A stretch of DNA of 40,604 bases, from NCBI GenBank assembly GCA_016288815.1, contig JAEELF010000040.1, forward strand, positions 1 to 40,604, given 5' to 3'. How positions within the stretch are numbered: the stretch's first letter is position 1; the number at the start of each line of letters is the position of its first letter. This DNA comes from Ruminococcus sp. GTDB taxonomy: Bacteria > Bacillota > Clostridia > Oscillospirales > Ruminococcaceae. A model generated the notes under the pieces. The model was not told the DNA's origin. It ran no database searches and saw only the letters and a program-made list of their open reading frames with translations. A program made the position numbers and the translations under genes. Below, piece by piece: positions 32,412 through 39,770 of this stretch.

Positions 32412-33601
32412 ACAACCGCGAAGCACGCGATACAGCGCTGTTTTTCGCGGTTTTGCTCATATTGAGCGCAGTCGGGGCGTGGCTGCTCGCTGGGGTCATC
32501 GCCGACAGGATCGTCGAGGGTCAGATAGATGCCATGCTTTCGGCGGTCGGCGGCGGGAAATTCAACGCCGCACCAGACCCTGACGCAGTCGCAAGAGCCA
32601 CCGGCGAGCTCAGCCTTTACGGCGTCAGACGGGACGTCGCCCCGCGGCTCATGGACTCATGGAGCGGCGTTCGGAATGCCGTATTTCTCGGGATATTCGG
32701 TGTGTGCGCGGCGGTCTGCACGCTCATGTTCATCAGGTCGGTTCGCGCGCTCGACAAGGTCTACAGCGGCATCGAGGAGATACGGCGCGAATGTCTTAAA
32801 ATAGCCGAAAACTGCGACTACGTCCCCATGTACGCCGGGGAGGACCTGAGCTGCGTGAGACGTGCGTCGGAGGGAGTCGTGCGCGTTGCACAGCGGCTGC
32901 GCGACCTCAGCTCGGCGCTCTCAAATGACAAAAAAACGCTCACGGAGTTCCTCTCCGACCTCTCCCACCAGCTGAAAACGTCGCTCGCTGTGATACGCTT
33001 AAATACCGATATTCTGGCGGAAACTGACTCTCTCCCGCCCGAGCGCTGCGAACAGCTCATCGACGAGACAAGCTCCGCCCTCGACGGCATGGAGGAGCTC
33101 GTGCTCGCGGCACTGAAGCTCGCGCGGCTGGACGCGGGAGCAGTGGAGTACCGGTTCGAGGAGCGTCCACTCGCGGAGACCTGCACGGAAGCGGTGGGAA
33201 GACTGGCTCCCCTGCTAAGGAAGTCCAGCGTGACGGCAAAGGTCGAAATATCGCCGGATATCGTCTTCCCGCACGACAGGCTGTGGCTGAGCGAAGCGGT
33301 GGCGAACATCGTGAAGAACTCCGCCGACCACGCAAAATGCACCGGAATAACGCTCTCCGCGGCGGTCTCGGCGGGACTGCTCACGCTCTCGATCGCGGAC
33401 AACGGCGCGGGAATGTCGCAGGAGCAGATACCGCGGCTTTTCGAGCGCTTCTCACACAAGTCCCACTCGACCGGCATGACGAGCATGGGTCTCGGGCTGA
33501 ATATCTCCCGGAAAATAGCCATTGCACACGGCGGGGACATACTCGTGTACTCCGAACTCGGCAAGGGGACGCGCTTCGACATGGCGTTCCTGCTCGGATA
33601 A
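32387..33601 (+). CDS. Sensor histidine kinase partner
   Basis: A 404-residue membrane kinase. Two membrane spans (~16-38 and ~96-114) enclose a short ~55-residue extracellular loop, followed by a HAMP-like linker. The dimerisation box SDLSHQLKTSLAVIRL carries phosphorylated His194. The ATPase domain has the N box NIVKNSADHA, G1 DNGAGM and G2 GLGLNIS. SHQLK with Q and S in place of SHELRTPL is typical of VncS-like kinases of Gram-positives. It is translated with the response regulator through a 25-bp overlap. No terminator is visible after the stop. Confidence 0.94.
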   Translation: MDRPDKLINNREARDTALFFAVLLILSAVGAWLLAGVIADRIVEGQIDAMLSAVGGGKFNAAPDPDAVARATGELSLYGVRRDVAPRLMDSWSGVRNAVFLGIFGVCAAVCTLMFIRSVRALDKVYSGIEEIRRECLKIAENCDYVPMYAGEDLSCVRRASEGVVRVAQRLRDLSSALSNDKKTLTEFLSDLSHQLKTSLAVIRLNTDILAETDSLPPERCEQLIDETSSALDGMEELVLAALKLARLDAGAVEYRFEERPLAETCTEAVGRLAPLLRKSSVTAKVEISPDIVFPHDRLWLSEAVANIVKNSADHAKCTGITLSAAVSAGLLTLSIADNGAGMSQEQIPRLFERFSHKSHSTGMTSMGLGLNISRKIAIAHGGDILVYSELGKGTRFDMAFLLG

Positions 33602-33731
33602 GCAGGGCGACCCGGCTTACATATGATCTGCTGAACACTTTTGTAGGGTACGCCGCTATCGGCGTCCCATCGTTTGCGCCAAAATGCAGTCAAAGAATAC
33701 GGGCACCGGAACGGCTCCCCTGTGACCTGAT

Positions 33732-33856
33732 ACCTGAACAAAATGCTCCGTTTTATTGTATTTTCCCGTATGCGATGTACAATTTACGTCCTCAGTGAGA
33801 GTGAGCGAGTTTACGAGCGGCAACGTGCGGACGTGCAGGGCACTGCCCTGCCTGAC
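33732..33856 (+). repeat. 125-bp repeat family, copy 3 (tandem, first)
   Basis: Starts ACCTGAACAAAATGCTCCG and carries the core CGTATGCGATGTAC. It ends in hairpin GCAGGGC/GCCCTGC (33835-33851). It differs from copy 4 by only a few bases. Confidence 0.9.
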
Positions 33857-33980
33857 ACCTGAACAAAATGCTCCGTTTTATTGTTTTTTCCGTATGCGAT
33901 GTACAATTTACGTCCTCAATGAGAGTGAGCGAGTTTACGAGCGGCAACGTGCGGACGTGCAGGGCACTGCCCTGCCTGAC
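33857..33980 (+). repeat. 125-bp repeat family, copy 4 (tandem, second)
   Basis: A direct tandem copy of 33732-33856, one base shorter, followed by the first bases (ACCTGA) of a further unit. This indicates a recent duplication. Confidence 0.9.
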
Positions 33981-34035
33981 ACCTGAGTTAGTCAAAGTGC
34001 TGTAATAATCGCAGCGGATTTGTGCATTTACATCA

Positions 34036-34064
34036 TTTACTTTTTCGCTTTTTTGTGTTAAAAT
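34036..34064 (+). promoter_or_regulatory. Sigma-A promoter of the acyl-CoA synthetase gene
   Basis: -35 TTTACT (34036-34041), 17-bp T-rich spacer, -10 TAAAAT (34059-34064), 50 bp before the ATG. Confidence 0.7.
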
Positions 34065-34114
34065 AAGAGATAGTTTATGGCTTTATATGACTAAAGCCAG
34101 AAAGGACGTAAACA

Positions 34115-35749
34115 ATGCCTATCACTGAACTTCTTGAAAGAAACGCCAAGCTGTACGGCGACGACGTAGCGCTCGTCGAGGTCAACCCCGACGTCACCGA
34201 GGTGCGCCGCATAACATGGAAGGAATACGAGCTCATCGAGCCGAACCCGGTCTCCCACTACCGCCGCGAGATAACATGGAAGGTCTTCGACGAAAAGGCG
34301 AACCGCTTCGCGAACCTCCTCATTGAGAGAGGCGTGCAGAAAGGCGACAAGGTCGGCATACTGCTCATGAACTGCCTTGAGTGGCTGCCCATCTACTTCG
34401 GTATCCTCAAGACCGGCGCCCTCGCAGTGCCGCTCAATTTCAGATACGCCGCCGACGAGATCAAGTACTGCCTCGACCTCGCTGAGGTGGACGTGCTCAT
34501 GTTCGGACCCGAGTTCATCGGACGTATCGAGGAGATAGCCGACGATATCAGCAAGAACCGTCTGCTGTTCTACGTCGGGGAGGGCTGTCCCTCGTTCGCA
34601 GAGCACTACGACAGCCTCGCGGCTAACTGCCAGAGCTCCGCGCCGGACATCACCCTCACTGACTCCGACAACGCCGCTATCTACTTCTCCTCCGGCACGA
34701 CAGGCTTCCCCAAGGCAATCCTTCATAACCACGAGAGCCTCATGCACTCCGCGAAGGTCGAGCAGAACCACCACGGTCAGACCCGCGACGACGTCTTCCT
34801 CTGCATTCCCCCGCTCTACCACACCGGCGCGAAAATGCACTGGTTCGGCAGTCTCTATTCGGGCAGCAAGGCTGTCCTCCTCAAGGGCGTGAAGCCGAAG
34901 GCTATCCTCGAGACCGTCTCCAACGAGCTCTGCACGATAGTATGGCTGCTCGTTCCGTGGGCGCAGGACATTCTCGACGCTATCGACCGCGGCGACATAG
35001 ACCTCAGCGAATACGAGCTCTCCCAGTGGAGACTCATGCACATCGGCGCACAGCCGGTGCCTCCGTCGCTCATCGCGCGCTGGAAGAAGATATTCCCCGA
35101 TCACCAGTATGACACGAACTACGGTCTCAGCGAGTCTATCGGACCCGGCTGCGTACACCTCGGCGTGGAGAATATCCACAAGGTCGGCGCTATCGGCAAG
35201 GCCGGCTACGGCTGGGAGGTCAAGATATGCGACGAGAACGGCAATACAGTCCCCCGCGGAGGAGTCGGCGAGCTATACGTCAAGGGACCGGGTCTCATGA
35301 CCTGCTACTACCGCGACGATAAGGCTACCGCAGAGACTCTCAGGGACGGCTGGCTGCTCACCGGCGACATGGCTCAGGAGGACGAGGACGGCTTCATCTA
35401 CCTCGTTGACCGCAAGAAAGACGTCATCATCAGCGGCGGCGAGAACCTCTTCCCCGTTCAGATTGAGGACTTCATCAGGAGCCACCCGGCAGTAAAGGAC
35501 GTTGCTGTTATCGGTCTGCCCGACAAGCGTCTGGGCGAGATAGCGGCTGCTATCGTTTCGATAAAGGAGGAGGCTTCGTGCACCGAGGACGAGCTGAACG
35601 CATTCTGCCAGAAGCTCCCGAGGTACAAGCGCCCGCACAAGATAATCTTCGCGGACGTTCCGAGAAACCCCACCGGAAAGATCGAGAAGCCGAAGCTCCG
35701 CCAGATATACTGCGGCGAGAGCCTTGTTGCAAAGCAGATAAGGAACTGA
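34115..35749 (+). CDS. AMP-binding acyl-CoA synthetase/ligase
   Basis: A 544-residue adenylate-forming enzyme that activates a carboxylic acid with ATP and joins it to coenzyme A. The adenylation motifs are complete: YFSSGTTGFPKA, YGLSES, GELYVKGPGLM, WLLTGD, DRKKDVIISGGENLFP and the C-terminal PTGKIEK with catalytic lysine. Substrate cannot be told; medium- or long-chain fatty acids are likely. No carrier domain is fused. ATG 34115 has AAAGGA eight bases upstream. It is a single-gene unit with its own promoter and terminator, flanked on both sides by the 125-bp repeat. Confidence 0.92.
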   Translation: MPITELLERNAKLYGDDVALVEVNPDVTEVRRITWKEYELIEPNPVSHYRREITWKVFDEKANRFANLLIERGVQKGDKVGILLMNCLEWLPIYFGILKTGALAVPLNFRYAADEIKYCLDLAEVDVLMFGPEFIGRIEEIADDISKNRLLFYVGEGCPSFAEHYDSLAANCQSSAPDITLTDSDNAAIYFSSGTTGFPKAILHNHESLMHSAKVEQNHHGQTRDDVFLCIPPLYHTGAKMHWFGSLYSGSKAVLLKGVKPKAILETVSNELCTIVWLLVPWAQDILDAIDRGDIDLSEYELSQWRLMHIGAQPVPPSLIARWKKIFPDHQYDTNYGLSESIGPGCVHLGVENIHKVGAIGKAGYGWEVKICDENGNTVPRGGVGELYVKGPGLMTCYYRDDKATAETLRDGWLLTGDMAQEDEDGFIYLVDRKKDVIISGGENLFPVQIEDFIRSHPAVKDVAVIGLPDKRLGEIAAAIVSIKEEASCTEDELNAFCQKLPRYKRPHKIIFADVPRNPTGKIEKPKLRQIYCGESLVAKQIRN

Positions 35750-35779
35750 AAAAAGGACGGTCATATGACCGTCCTTTTT
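35750..35779 (+). terminator. Intrinsic terminator after the acyl-CoA synthetase gene
   Basis: A 13-bp stem, AAAAAGGACGGTC (35750-35762) with its complement (35767-35779) around ATAT. Confidence 0.92.
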
Positions 35780-35782
35780 AGG

Positions 35783-35910
35783 TATCAGGCAGGGCAGCGC
35801 CCTGCACGTCCGCACGTTGCCGCTCGTAAACTCGCTCACTCTCACTGAGGACGTAAATTGTACATCGCATACGGAAAACTCAATAAAACGGAGCATTTTG
35901 TTCAGGTATC
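35783..35910 (-). repeat. 125-bp repeat family, copy 5
   Basis: Inverted relative to copies 3 and 4 and nearly identical to them, including the ACAAAATGCTCCGTTTTATTG end. A fragment (CGCATACGGAACAATTG, about 35923-35939) follows. Confidence 0.9.
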
Positions 35911-35950
35911 AGGTTTCAGGTCGCATACGGAACAATTGCTGAAGGTATTC

Positions 35951-35980
35951 GCAGGGGACGCCGCCCACGGCGTCCCACGG
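35951..35980. repeat. GGGACGCCG/CGGCGTCCC palindrome
   Basis: A perfect 9-bp stem (35955-35963 with 35968-35976) around CCCA, related to the 531-593 element. Confidence 0.65.
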
Positions 35981-35987
35981 TCAATAA

Positions 35988-36018
35988 ATAAAAAACAGGC
36001 GGGAAATACTATCCCGCC
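35988..36018 (-). terminator. Terminator of the zinc-ribbon gene
   Basis: Minus strand: stem GGCGGGA/TCCCGCC (36012-36018 with 35998-36004) followed by a T-rich tract. A TTAATTACGCATTACGCATT repeat segment (36022-36041) lies between it and the stop. Confidence 0.8.
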
Positions 36019-36044
36019 CACTTTAATTACGCATTACGCATTAT

Positions 36045-36557
36045 TCAGATGCGTGTTCCGCACTTCTCGCAGAAATTCTGTCCCTCGTCGAGGTGGGCAC
36101 CGCAGTTCGGGCAAGCCTTTCCGGCGGGAGCCTCAGCAGCAGGTGCGGACTCAGTGTATCCCGCGATGACAGGAGCCTCGGGAGCCTCTACCTTCGCGCC
36201 GCAGTTGTCGCAGAATTTCTGACCCTTTGTGACCTCAGCACCGCACTGCGGACACGGCCACTTGTCCTCCATAGAAGCGAGCAGCTGTCTGAGCTTGTCC
36301 GCCTTCTCTCTCTTGGCAGCGATATCAGCGAACGAAGCCGCGAACTTGTCGTCAGCCTTGTCCTTGTTCTCCTCGAAATAAGCCTTGCCGATCGCGGAGA
36401 AGGACTGCTCCACCTCTGCTTCGAGCTGAGCTATCTCCTTCTTGACTCTCGACTTCTCAGCGAGCTTCTTTGAGCCGTCGGAAACGCTCTTCGCGCCGTT
36501 AGAAACAGTCTCGCCGACCTTGCCGGCAAATCCCTTTACAGAATCCATAAATCCCAT
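36045..36557 (-). CDS. Coiled-coil protein with two zinc ribbons
   Basis: A 170-residue soluble protein. The first ~35 residues form an amphipathic Lys/Ser/Gly-rich helix (SVKGFAGKVGETVSNGAKSVSDGSKKLAEKS), followed by a helical coiled-coil region to ~95 (IAQLEAEVEQSF...KADKLRQLLASMED). Two double-CxxC zinc ribbons (CPQC...CDNC and CPNC...CEKC) are joined by an Ala/Pro-rich linker and end at the C-terminus. Such zinc-ribbon proteins are common in clostridia and rarely characterised; a membrane-surface or scaffold role is possible. ATG 36557 has GGAGG eight bases upstream. Confidence 0.88.
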   Translation of the reverse strand: MGFMDSVKGFAGKVGETVSNGAKSVSDGSKKLAEKSRVKKEIAQLEAEVEQSFSAIGKAYFEENKDKADDKFAASFADIAAKREKADKLRQLLASMEDKWPCPQCGAEVTKGQKFCDNCGAKVEAPEAPVIAGYTESAPAAEAPAGKACPNCGAHLDEGQNFCEKCGTRI

Positions 36558-36590
36558 GGTAAAGACCTCCAGTCAATTTAAATTACTTAT

Positions 36591-36619
36591 ATTTTACCAC
36601 ATAATGCGTGATAAGTCAA
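36591..36619 (-). promoter_or_regulatory. Sigma-A promoter of the zinc-ribbon gene
   Basis: Minus strand: -35 TTGACT (36614-36619), 17-bp spacer ending TGTGG, -10 TAAAAT (36591-36596). The -35 box overlaps the stop of the phosphorylase gene. Confidence 0.82.
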
Positions 36620-37893
36620 GTATAATTCGGGCGGAATTTCACGAGCTCCATCGCGCCCGTCGCACGCCTTGCAGCCTCCGAAAAATCGCTGCATACAGAC
36701 GAATGCAGAGTCATGATGCAGTCGTCTGCGGGGATAAGATCCCCTACCTCGTGGTGCATGACGATACCCGCGCTCATATCTATCGGAGCGTCCTTGGTCA
36801 GACGTCCCGCGCCGAGCAGCAGCGAAGCCATGCCAAGCTCCTCGCAGTTCACGGAATCGAGCCTTACCTCCTCCGTCGCGCGGACATCGTAGGTGTACTC
36901 CGCCTGCGGCAGCAGCGATGTGTCGTCGCAGATACGCGCGTCGCCGCCCTGAAGACGTATGGTCTCGCGCAGCACCTCGAGTGCCCTGCCGGAGTCTACC
37001 GCCTCCTGAGCCATAGTCCTGCACGCCTTGATATCGCCCTTTCCGGCGAGCGAGAGCATTTCTGCGGTGAGGTCGAGACACAGCTCATACAGCCTCCCCT
37101 TGCGCTCTCCGCGGAGTATCTCCACAGCCTCGCGCACCTCGAGCGCATTGCCGATACAACAGCCGAGCGGCTGGTCCATGTCAGTCACTACGGCGCGGCA
37201 CTTCTTCCCGGCGCCGCTCCCGACACGCTCCATGAGCTTCGCGAGCTTGCCCGCGTCCTCTTGGTCCTTCATGAAGGCGCCCGACCCGCATTTGACGTCG
37301 AGCACGAGGCAGTCGGCGTTCATCGCGAGCTTTTTGCTCATAACGCTCGCGCATATCAGCGGGATACTGTCCACCGTAGCAGTGGCGCTGCGCAGGGCGT
37401 ACATTTTCTTGTCAGCGGGACAGAGGTCGCCGCTCTGCGAGATTATCGAGAAGCCGGTCTTGTTGACGATATTGGAAAATTCTGCGAAATGCAGCTCTGT
37501 ACGGAAGCCCGGTATGCTCTCGAGCTTATCTATCGTACCGCCTGTGTGACCCAGCCCGCGCCCGGACATCTTCGGGACAGCTATCCCGCAAGCCGCCGCG
37601 GCAGGTCCTATGATGAGGCTGGTCTTGTCGCCGACGCCGCCGGTGCTGTGCTTGTCCGCAGTCACGCGCCCGATACCGCTGAGGTCAAGGACGTCGCCGC
37701 TATCGCGCATGGCGAGGGTGAGGGCGATTGTATTCTCGTCGGACAGTCCGTTAAGGCAGACCGCCATGAGCCACGCCGACATCTGCGGGTCAGCGATCTC
37801 TCCCGAAACATAGCCGTTTACGAGCCACCGTATCTCCTCCTCGGAGAGCGGCCTGGCTCTTTTTGTTTTATTTATAATGTCAATGATGTTCAT
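36616..37893 (-). CDS. pdp: Pyrimidine-nucleoside (thymidine) phosphorylase
   Basis: A 425-residue salvage enzyme that splits thymidine, deoxyuridine or uridine with phosphate to base and (deoxy)ribose-1-phosphate. The family signature is complete: DKHSTGGVGDKTSLIIGP, KMSGRGLGHTGGTIDKLESIPGF, SGDLCPADKKMYALRSATATVDSIPLI, KCGSGAFM and MDQPLGCCIGNALEV. Length is normal. Whether it is the pyrimidine or the thymidine type cannot be fixed by eye. ATG 37893 has AGGAGG six bases upstream. It is probably transcribed alone from the 37914-37942 promoter. Confidence 0.95.
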   Translation of the reverse strand: MNIIDIINKTKRARPLSEEEIRWLVNGYVSGEIADPQMSAWLMAVCLNGLSDENTIALTLAMRDSGDVLDLSGIGRVTADKHSTGGVGDKTSLIIGPAAAACGIAVPKMSGRGLGHTGGTIDKLESIPGFRTELHFAEFSNIVNKTGFSIISQSGDLCPADKKMYALRSATATVDSIPLICASVMSKKLAMNADCLVLDVKCGSGAFMKDQEDAGKLAKLMERVGSGAGKKCRAVVTDMDQPLGCCIGNALEVREAVEILRGERKGRLYELCLDLTAEMLSLAGKGDIKACRTMAQEAVDSGRALEVLRETIRLQGGDARICDDTSLLPQAEYTYDVRATEEVRLDSVNCEELGMASLLLGAGRLTKDAPIDMSAGIVMHHEVGDLIPADDCIMTLHSSVCSDFSEAARRATGAMELVKFRPNYT

Positions 37894-37913
37894 GGTCCAC
37901 CTCCTATGGACTT

Positions 37914-37942
37914 ATTTTACCACATTAATAATAAAATTTCAA
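37914..37942 (-). promoter_or_regulatory. Sigma-A promoter of the phosphorylase gene
   Basis: Minus strand: -35 TTGAAA (37937-37942), 17-bp AT-rich spacer ending TGTGG, -10 TAAAAT (37914-37919). Confidence 0.8.
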
Positions 37943-37970
37943 GAGCTTTCCGTATTTTTTTACTAATTTT

Positions 37971-38225
37971 TCACAATAGTTTTAATACCGTGACGCATAT
38001 CACGAACGGCACTCCCAGCACGGCGCTCCCACAGACGTTGAAGAGGTTCAGCGGCAGCTCTGCCCCGACGATGTACCCATACGAATTCACGAGGAAAAGC
38101 GCGATGATCCCCGTAACAGAGCCGAATGCGAACGACAGCAGCTTACGCCTGCGCCTCATGTAGTAGACCAGCATTATCACGGCAGCCGCCGCGCAGGTGA
38201 TGTTGAATATAGTCTCAGTCCCCAT
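37971..38225 (-). CDS. bofA: BofA-family pro-sigma-K processing inhibitor
   Basis: An 84-residue membrane protein with two or three spans. It matches the BofA pattern: KLLSFAFGSVTGIIALFLVNSYGYIVGAELPLN, and the C-terminal VLGVPFVICVTVLK. In Bacillus, BofA holds back the SpoIVFB protease that activates sigma-K in the mother cell. ATG 38225 has AGGAAGG seven bases upstream. It lies 12 bp after the 38510 gene and is the last of four closely spaced small genes. Confidence 0.88.
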   Translation of the reverse strand: MGTETIFNITCAAAAVIMLVYYMRRRRKLLSFAFGSVTGIIALFLVNSYGYIVGAELPLNLFNVCGSAVLGVPFVICVTVLKLL

Positions 38226-38237
38226 TTTTCAGCCTTC

Positions 38238-38510
38238 CTAAAGCAATATGTACCCGAGCGCGATGATGAGCCGTATGTCGCCGCCCTCGCGCAGAAGGAG
38301 AAGCAGCAGCGCCCCTATGAGGAGCCTGTCTCGGTCAAGGAGCGAGCCCTTCCCGAGGAGGTCGCTGAGCAGCTTCCCGACGTCCGGAGCCGGCTTTCCG
38401 GAGGGCTTATCCGGCGGTATATCAGCATTCTGCGAGGCGCGGCTGTGCATTTCCTGCGAGCGCCTTATCGCCTCCTGCCGCATTCTGTCCATCTGTCGGC
38501 TGTCGTACAT
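38238..38510 (-). CDS. Small protein with hydrophobic C-terminus, unknown function
   Basis: A 90-residue protein. The N-terminal part is charged and helical (MYDSRQMDRMRQEAIRRSQEMHSRA), followed by a Pro/Lys-rich linker, KLLSDLLGKGSLLDRDRLLIGALLLLLLREGGDIRLIIALGYILL at the end. The two Leu/Ile-rich stretches around a charged turn suggest a C-terminal membrane hairpin or amphipathic pair. ATG 38510 has AGAGG five bases upstream; the GTG six bases earlier lies on the ribosome binding site. It lies between the 38868 gene and bofA. No family recognised. Confidence 0.72.
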   Translation of the reverse strand: MYDSRQMDRMRQEAIRRSQEMHSRASQNADIPPDKPSGKPAPDVGKLLSDLLGKGSLLDRDRLLIGALLLLLLREGGDIRLIIALGYILL

Positions 38511-38535
38511 CGCCACCTCTCACCGCTCCCCTGCT

Positions 38536-38868
38536 TTAAAGAATATCGTCGAGCAGACCGCTCTCCCGCGCCGCGCTCCACACCGCCAGCAACCGCAGCA
38601 GTTTCACCGCCTTATCGACCTTTTTCTGCCTCTCCTCGCCGAGATGAGGCTTCAGCGCGAGCAGAAGGTCAGCATTTGGGTCGCTCTGCGAGAACGCGCC
38701 CATGAGCCCGCTCAGCTTGGTCAGCCCCGAGAGATCAGGCGGAGGAGACGTGCTCCCGCCGCCCTCATGCGAGTCGCCGGACATTATCATCTGCGCGAGC
38801 TCCGAGAGCTGCTTCACGCTCTCCTCGTCGGACAGCAGCTCCCCAATCTTTCCCATGACGTCGTCCAC
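38536..38868 (-). CDS. Small helical protein in the bofA operon, unknown function
   Basis: A 110-residue soluble protein, helical at both ends (VMGKIGELLSDEESVKQLSELAQMI and LLLALKPHLGEERQKKVDKAVKLLRLLAVWSAARESGLLDDIL), with a Gly/Ser/Pro linker between. The start is GTG 38868, with AGGTG seven bases upstream; ATG 38856 is an alternative. It lies 6 bp after the 39129 gene and 25 bp before the 38510 gene. The LLRLLAVWSAARESGLL end resembles a helical repeat and may pair with the other small proteins. No family recognised. Confidence 0.75.
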   Translation of the reverse strand: MDDVMGKIGELLSDEESVKQLSELAQMIMSGDSHEGGGSTSPPPDLSGLTKLSGLMGAFSQSDPNADLLLALKPHLGEERQKKVDKAVKLLRLLAVWSAARESGLLDDIL

Positions 38869-38874
38869 GCGCCC

Positions 38875-39129
38875 TCACCTGCCTCCTCCCGACAGCTTCT
38901 CGTAGAGCGCCTTTGCCTGCGGAGTGCTCATCATTCGCTCGATGAGCTTTGGATTGTTCACCGCCTGCCGGAACTTCGCCGCGTCAGAGCTGTTCATCGC
39001 GCTGAGCGCACTGTCGAATTTCCCCTCCTCGAGCTCCTTCCGGAGCTGCTCCTGCGGCACGCCTATCTTCCTGCTGATAGCGCCGAGAAGTCCGTTCATC
39101 CTGTTCGGGTCAATATTATTTGTATTCAT
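38875..39129 (-). CDS. Small helical protein, first gene of the bofA operon, unknown function
   Basis: An 84-residue soluble, mostly helical protein (NRMNGLLGAISRKIGVPQEQLRKELEEGKFDSALSAMNSSDAAKFRQAVNNPKLIERMMSTPQAKALYEKLSG). There is no signal peptide or membrane span. ATG 39129 has AGGAGG five bases upstream. No family recognised. As the first of four tightly packed genes ending in bofA it may belong to sporulation; its promoter region has no clean sigma-A boxes, which would fit a sporulation sigma factor but does not prove it. Confidence 0.75.
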   Translation of the reverse strand: MNTNNIDPNRMNGLLGAISRKIGVPQEQLRKELEEGKFDSALSAMNSSDAAKFRQAVNNPKLIERMMSTPQAKALYEKLSGGGR

Positions 39130-39178
39130 GTCTGCCTCCTGATATCCCTGAGATTACAATTTTGTTATGCAGCAACGG

Positions 39179-39207
39179 TTGAAATCTGCCGCGGAATGTG
39201 GTATGAT
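39179..39207 (+). promoter_or_regulatory. Sigma-A promoter of the YfcE-like gene
   Basis: -35 TTGAAA (39179-39184), 17-bp spacer ending TGTGG, -10 TATGAT (39202-39207). A 10-bp palindrome ATGATATCAT (39206-39215) overlaps the start-site region. Confidence 0.8.
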
Positions 39208-39237
39208 GATATCATACTGAATTATGGAGAAACTGCA

Positions 39238-39720
39238 ATGCGTATCATAGTCATATCCGATTCCCACGGGAATTATCCCGCCCTTGAGAGCGTCATCATG
39301 CGCAACACCGATGCCGACTGGATCTTCCACCTCGGCGACGGCGAACGCGAGCTCGACCGCTTCGTCCTCTCGCATGAGATACTCGCCCCGAAAATAATCC
39401 ACGTCGCCGGCAACTGCGACTACCGCAGCTTCAGCCCCGAAGTCTTTACCCTCCCCGCCCTCGATCACAAGATACTCGCCGCCCACGGGCACCAGTTCGG
39501 CGTGAAGAGCTCCCTCGAGCGGATAAAGTCCCTCGCACGGCAGAACGGCTGCGACATCGTCCTCTACGGGCACACCCACTGCCGCTTCAACAGCTTCGAG
39601 GACGGGCTCTATATCATGAACCCCGGAAGCTGCGCCTGTCCCCGCGACGGCAGCAAACCCTCCTTCGGGCACATCGACATCTCCCCCGCAGGCGTCGTCA
39701 CCAACATCGCTGACGTCTGA
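39238..39720 (+). CDS. YfcE/MJ0936-type metallophosphoesterase
   Basis: A 160-residue cytoplasmic phosphodiesterase with two metals. The motifs are in order: ISDSHGN, FHLGDGE, VAGNCD, AAHGHQFG and YGHTHC, followed by NPGSC. Relatives cleave small phosphodiesters in vitro; the natural substrate is unknown. ATG 39238 has GGAGA seven bases upstream and lies 30 bp after the -10 box. The open frame extends far to the left but only as a shadow of the bofA operon, so the start is placed here. Confidence 0.94.
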   Translation: MRIIVISDSHGNYPALESVIMRNTDADWIFHLGDGERELDRFVLSHEILAPKIIHVAGNCDYRSFSPEVFTLPALDHKILAAHGHQFGVKSSLERIKSLARQNGCDIVLYGHTHCRFNSFEDGLYIMNPGSCACPRDGSKPSFGHIDISPAGVVTNIADV

Positions 39721-39770
39721 TACGGTATATTATATTCACTTTGCCGCAAAACTGACACAGGAGGCTAAAA

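Larger units (their letters stand above)
33602..34114. other. 513-bp gene-free region between the kinase and acyl-CoA synthetase genes
   Basis: Contains a GTAGGGT..GCCG/CGGCGTCCC palindromic fragment (33644-33671), a short ACCTGATACCTGA heptamer piece (33725-33737), two tandem copies of the 125-bp repeat (33732-33980) and the acyl-CoA synthetase promoter (34036-34064). Open frames through the repeats are repeat translations, not genes. Confidence 0.8.

Noticed and set aside
33756-33986. Open frame giving SEFTSGNVRTCRALPC-like peptides in the 125-bp repeats
   Set aside because: The same peptide appears at each repeat copy on both strands because the DNA is repeated. No ribosome binding site and no conserved start.
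34190-34300. Repeat of RRxITWK within the acyl-CoA synthetase (13 identical bases) as a recent internal duplication
   Set aside because: From memory, related clostridial acyl-CoA synthetases have the same double segment near the N-terminus, so it is probably an old family feature. An alignment would settle this.
38248-39237. Very long N-terminal extension of the YfcE-like frame
   Set aside because: It lies opposite the bofA operon, crosses a good promoter (39179-39207), and the family starts at MRIIVISDSHG.
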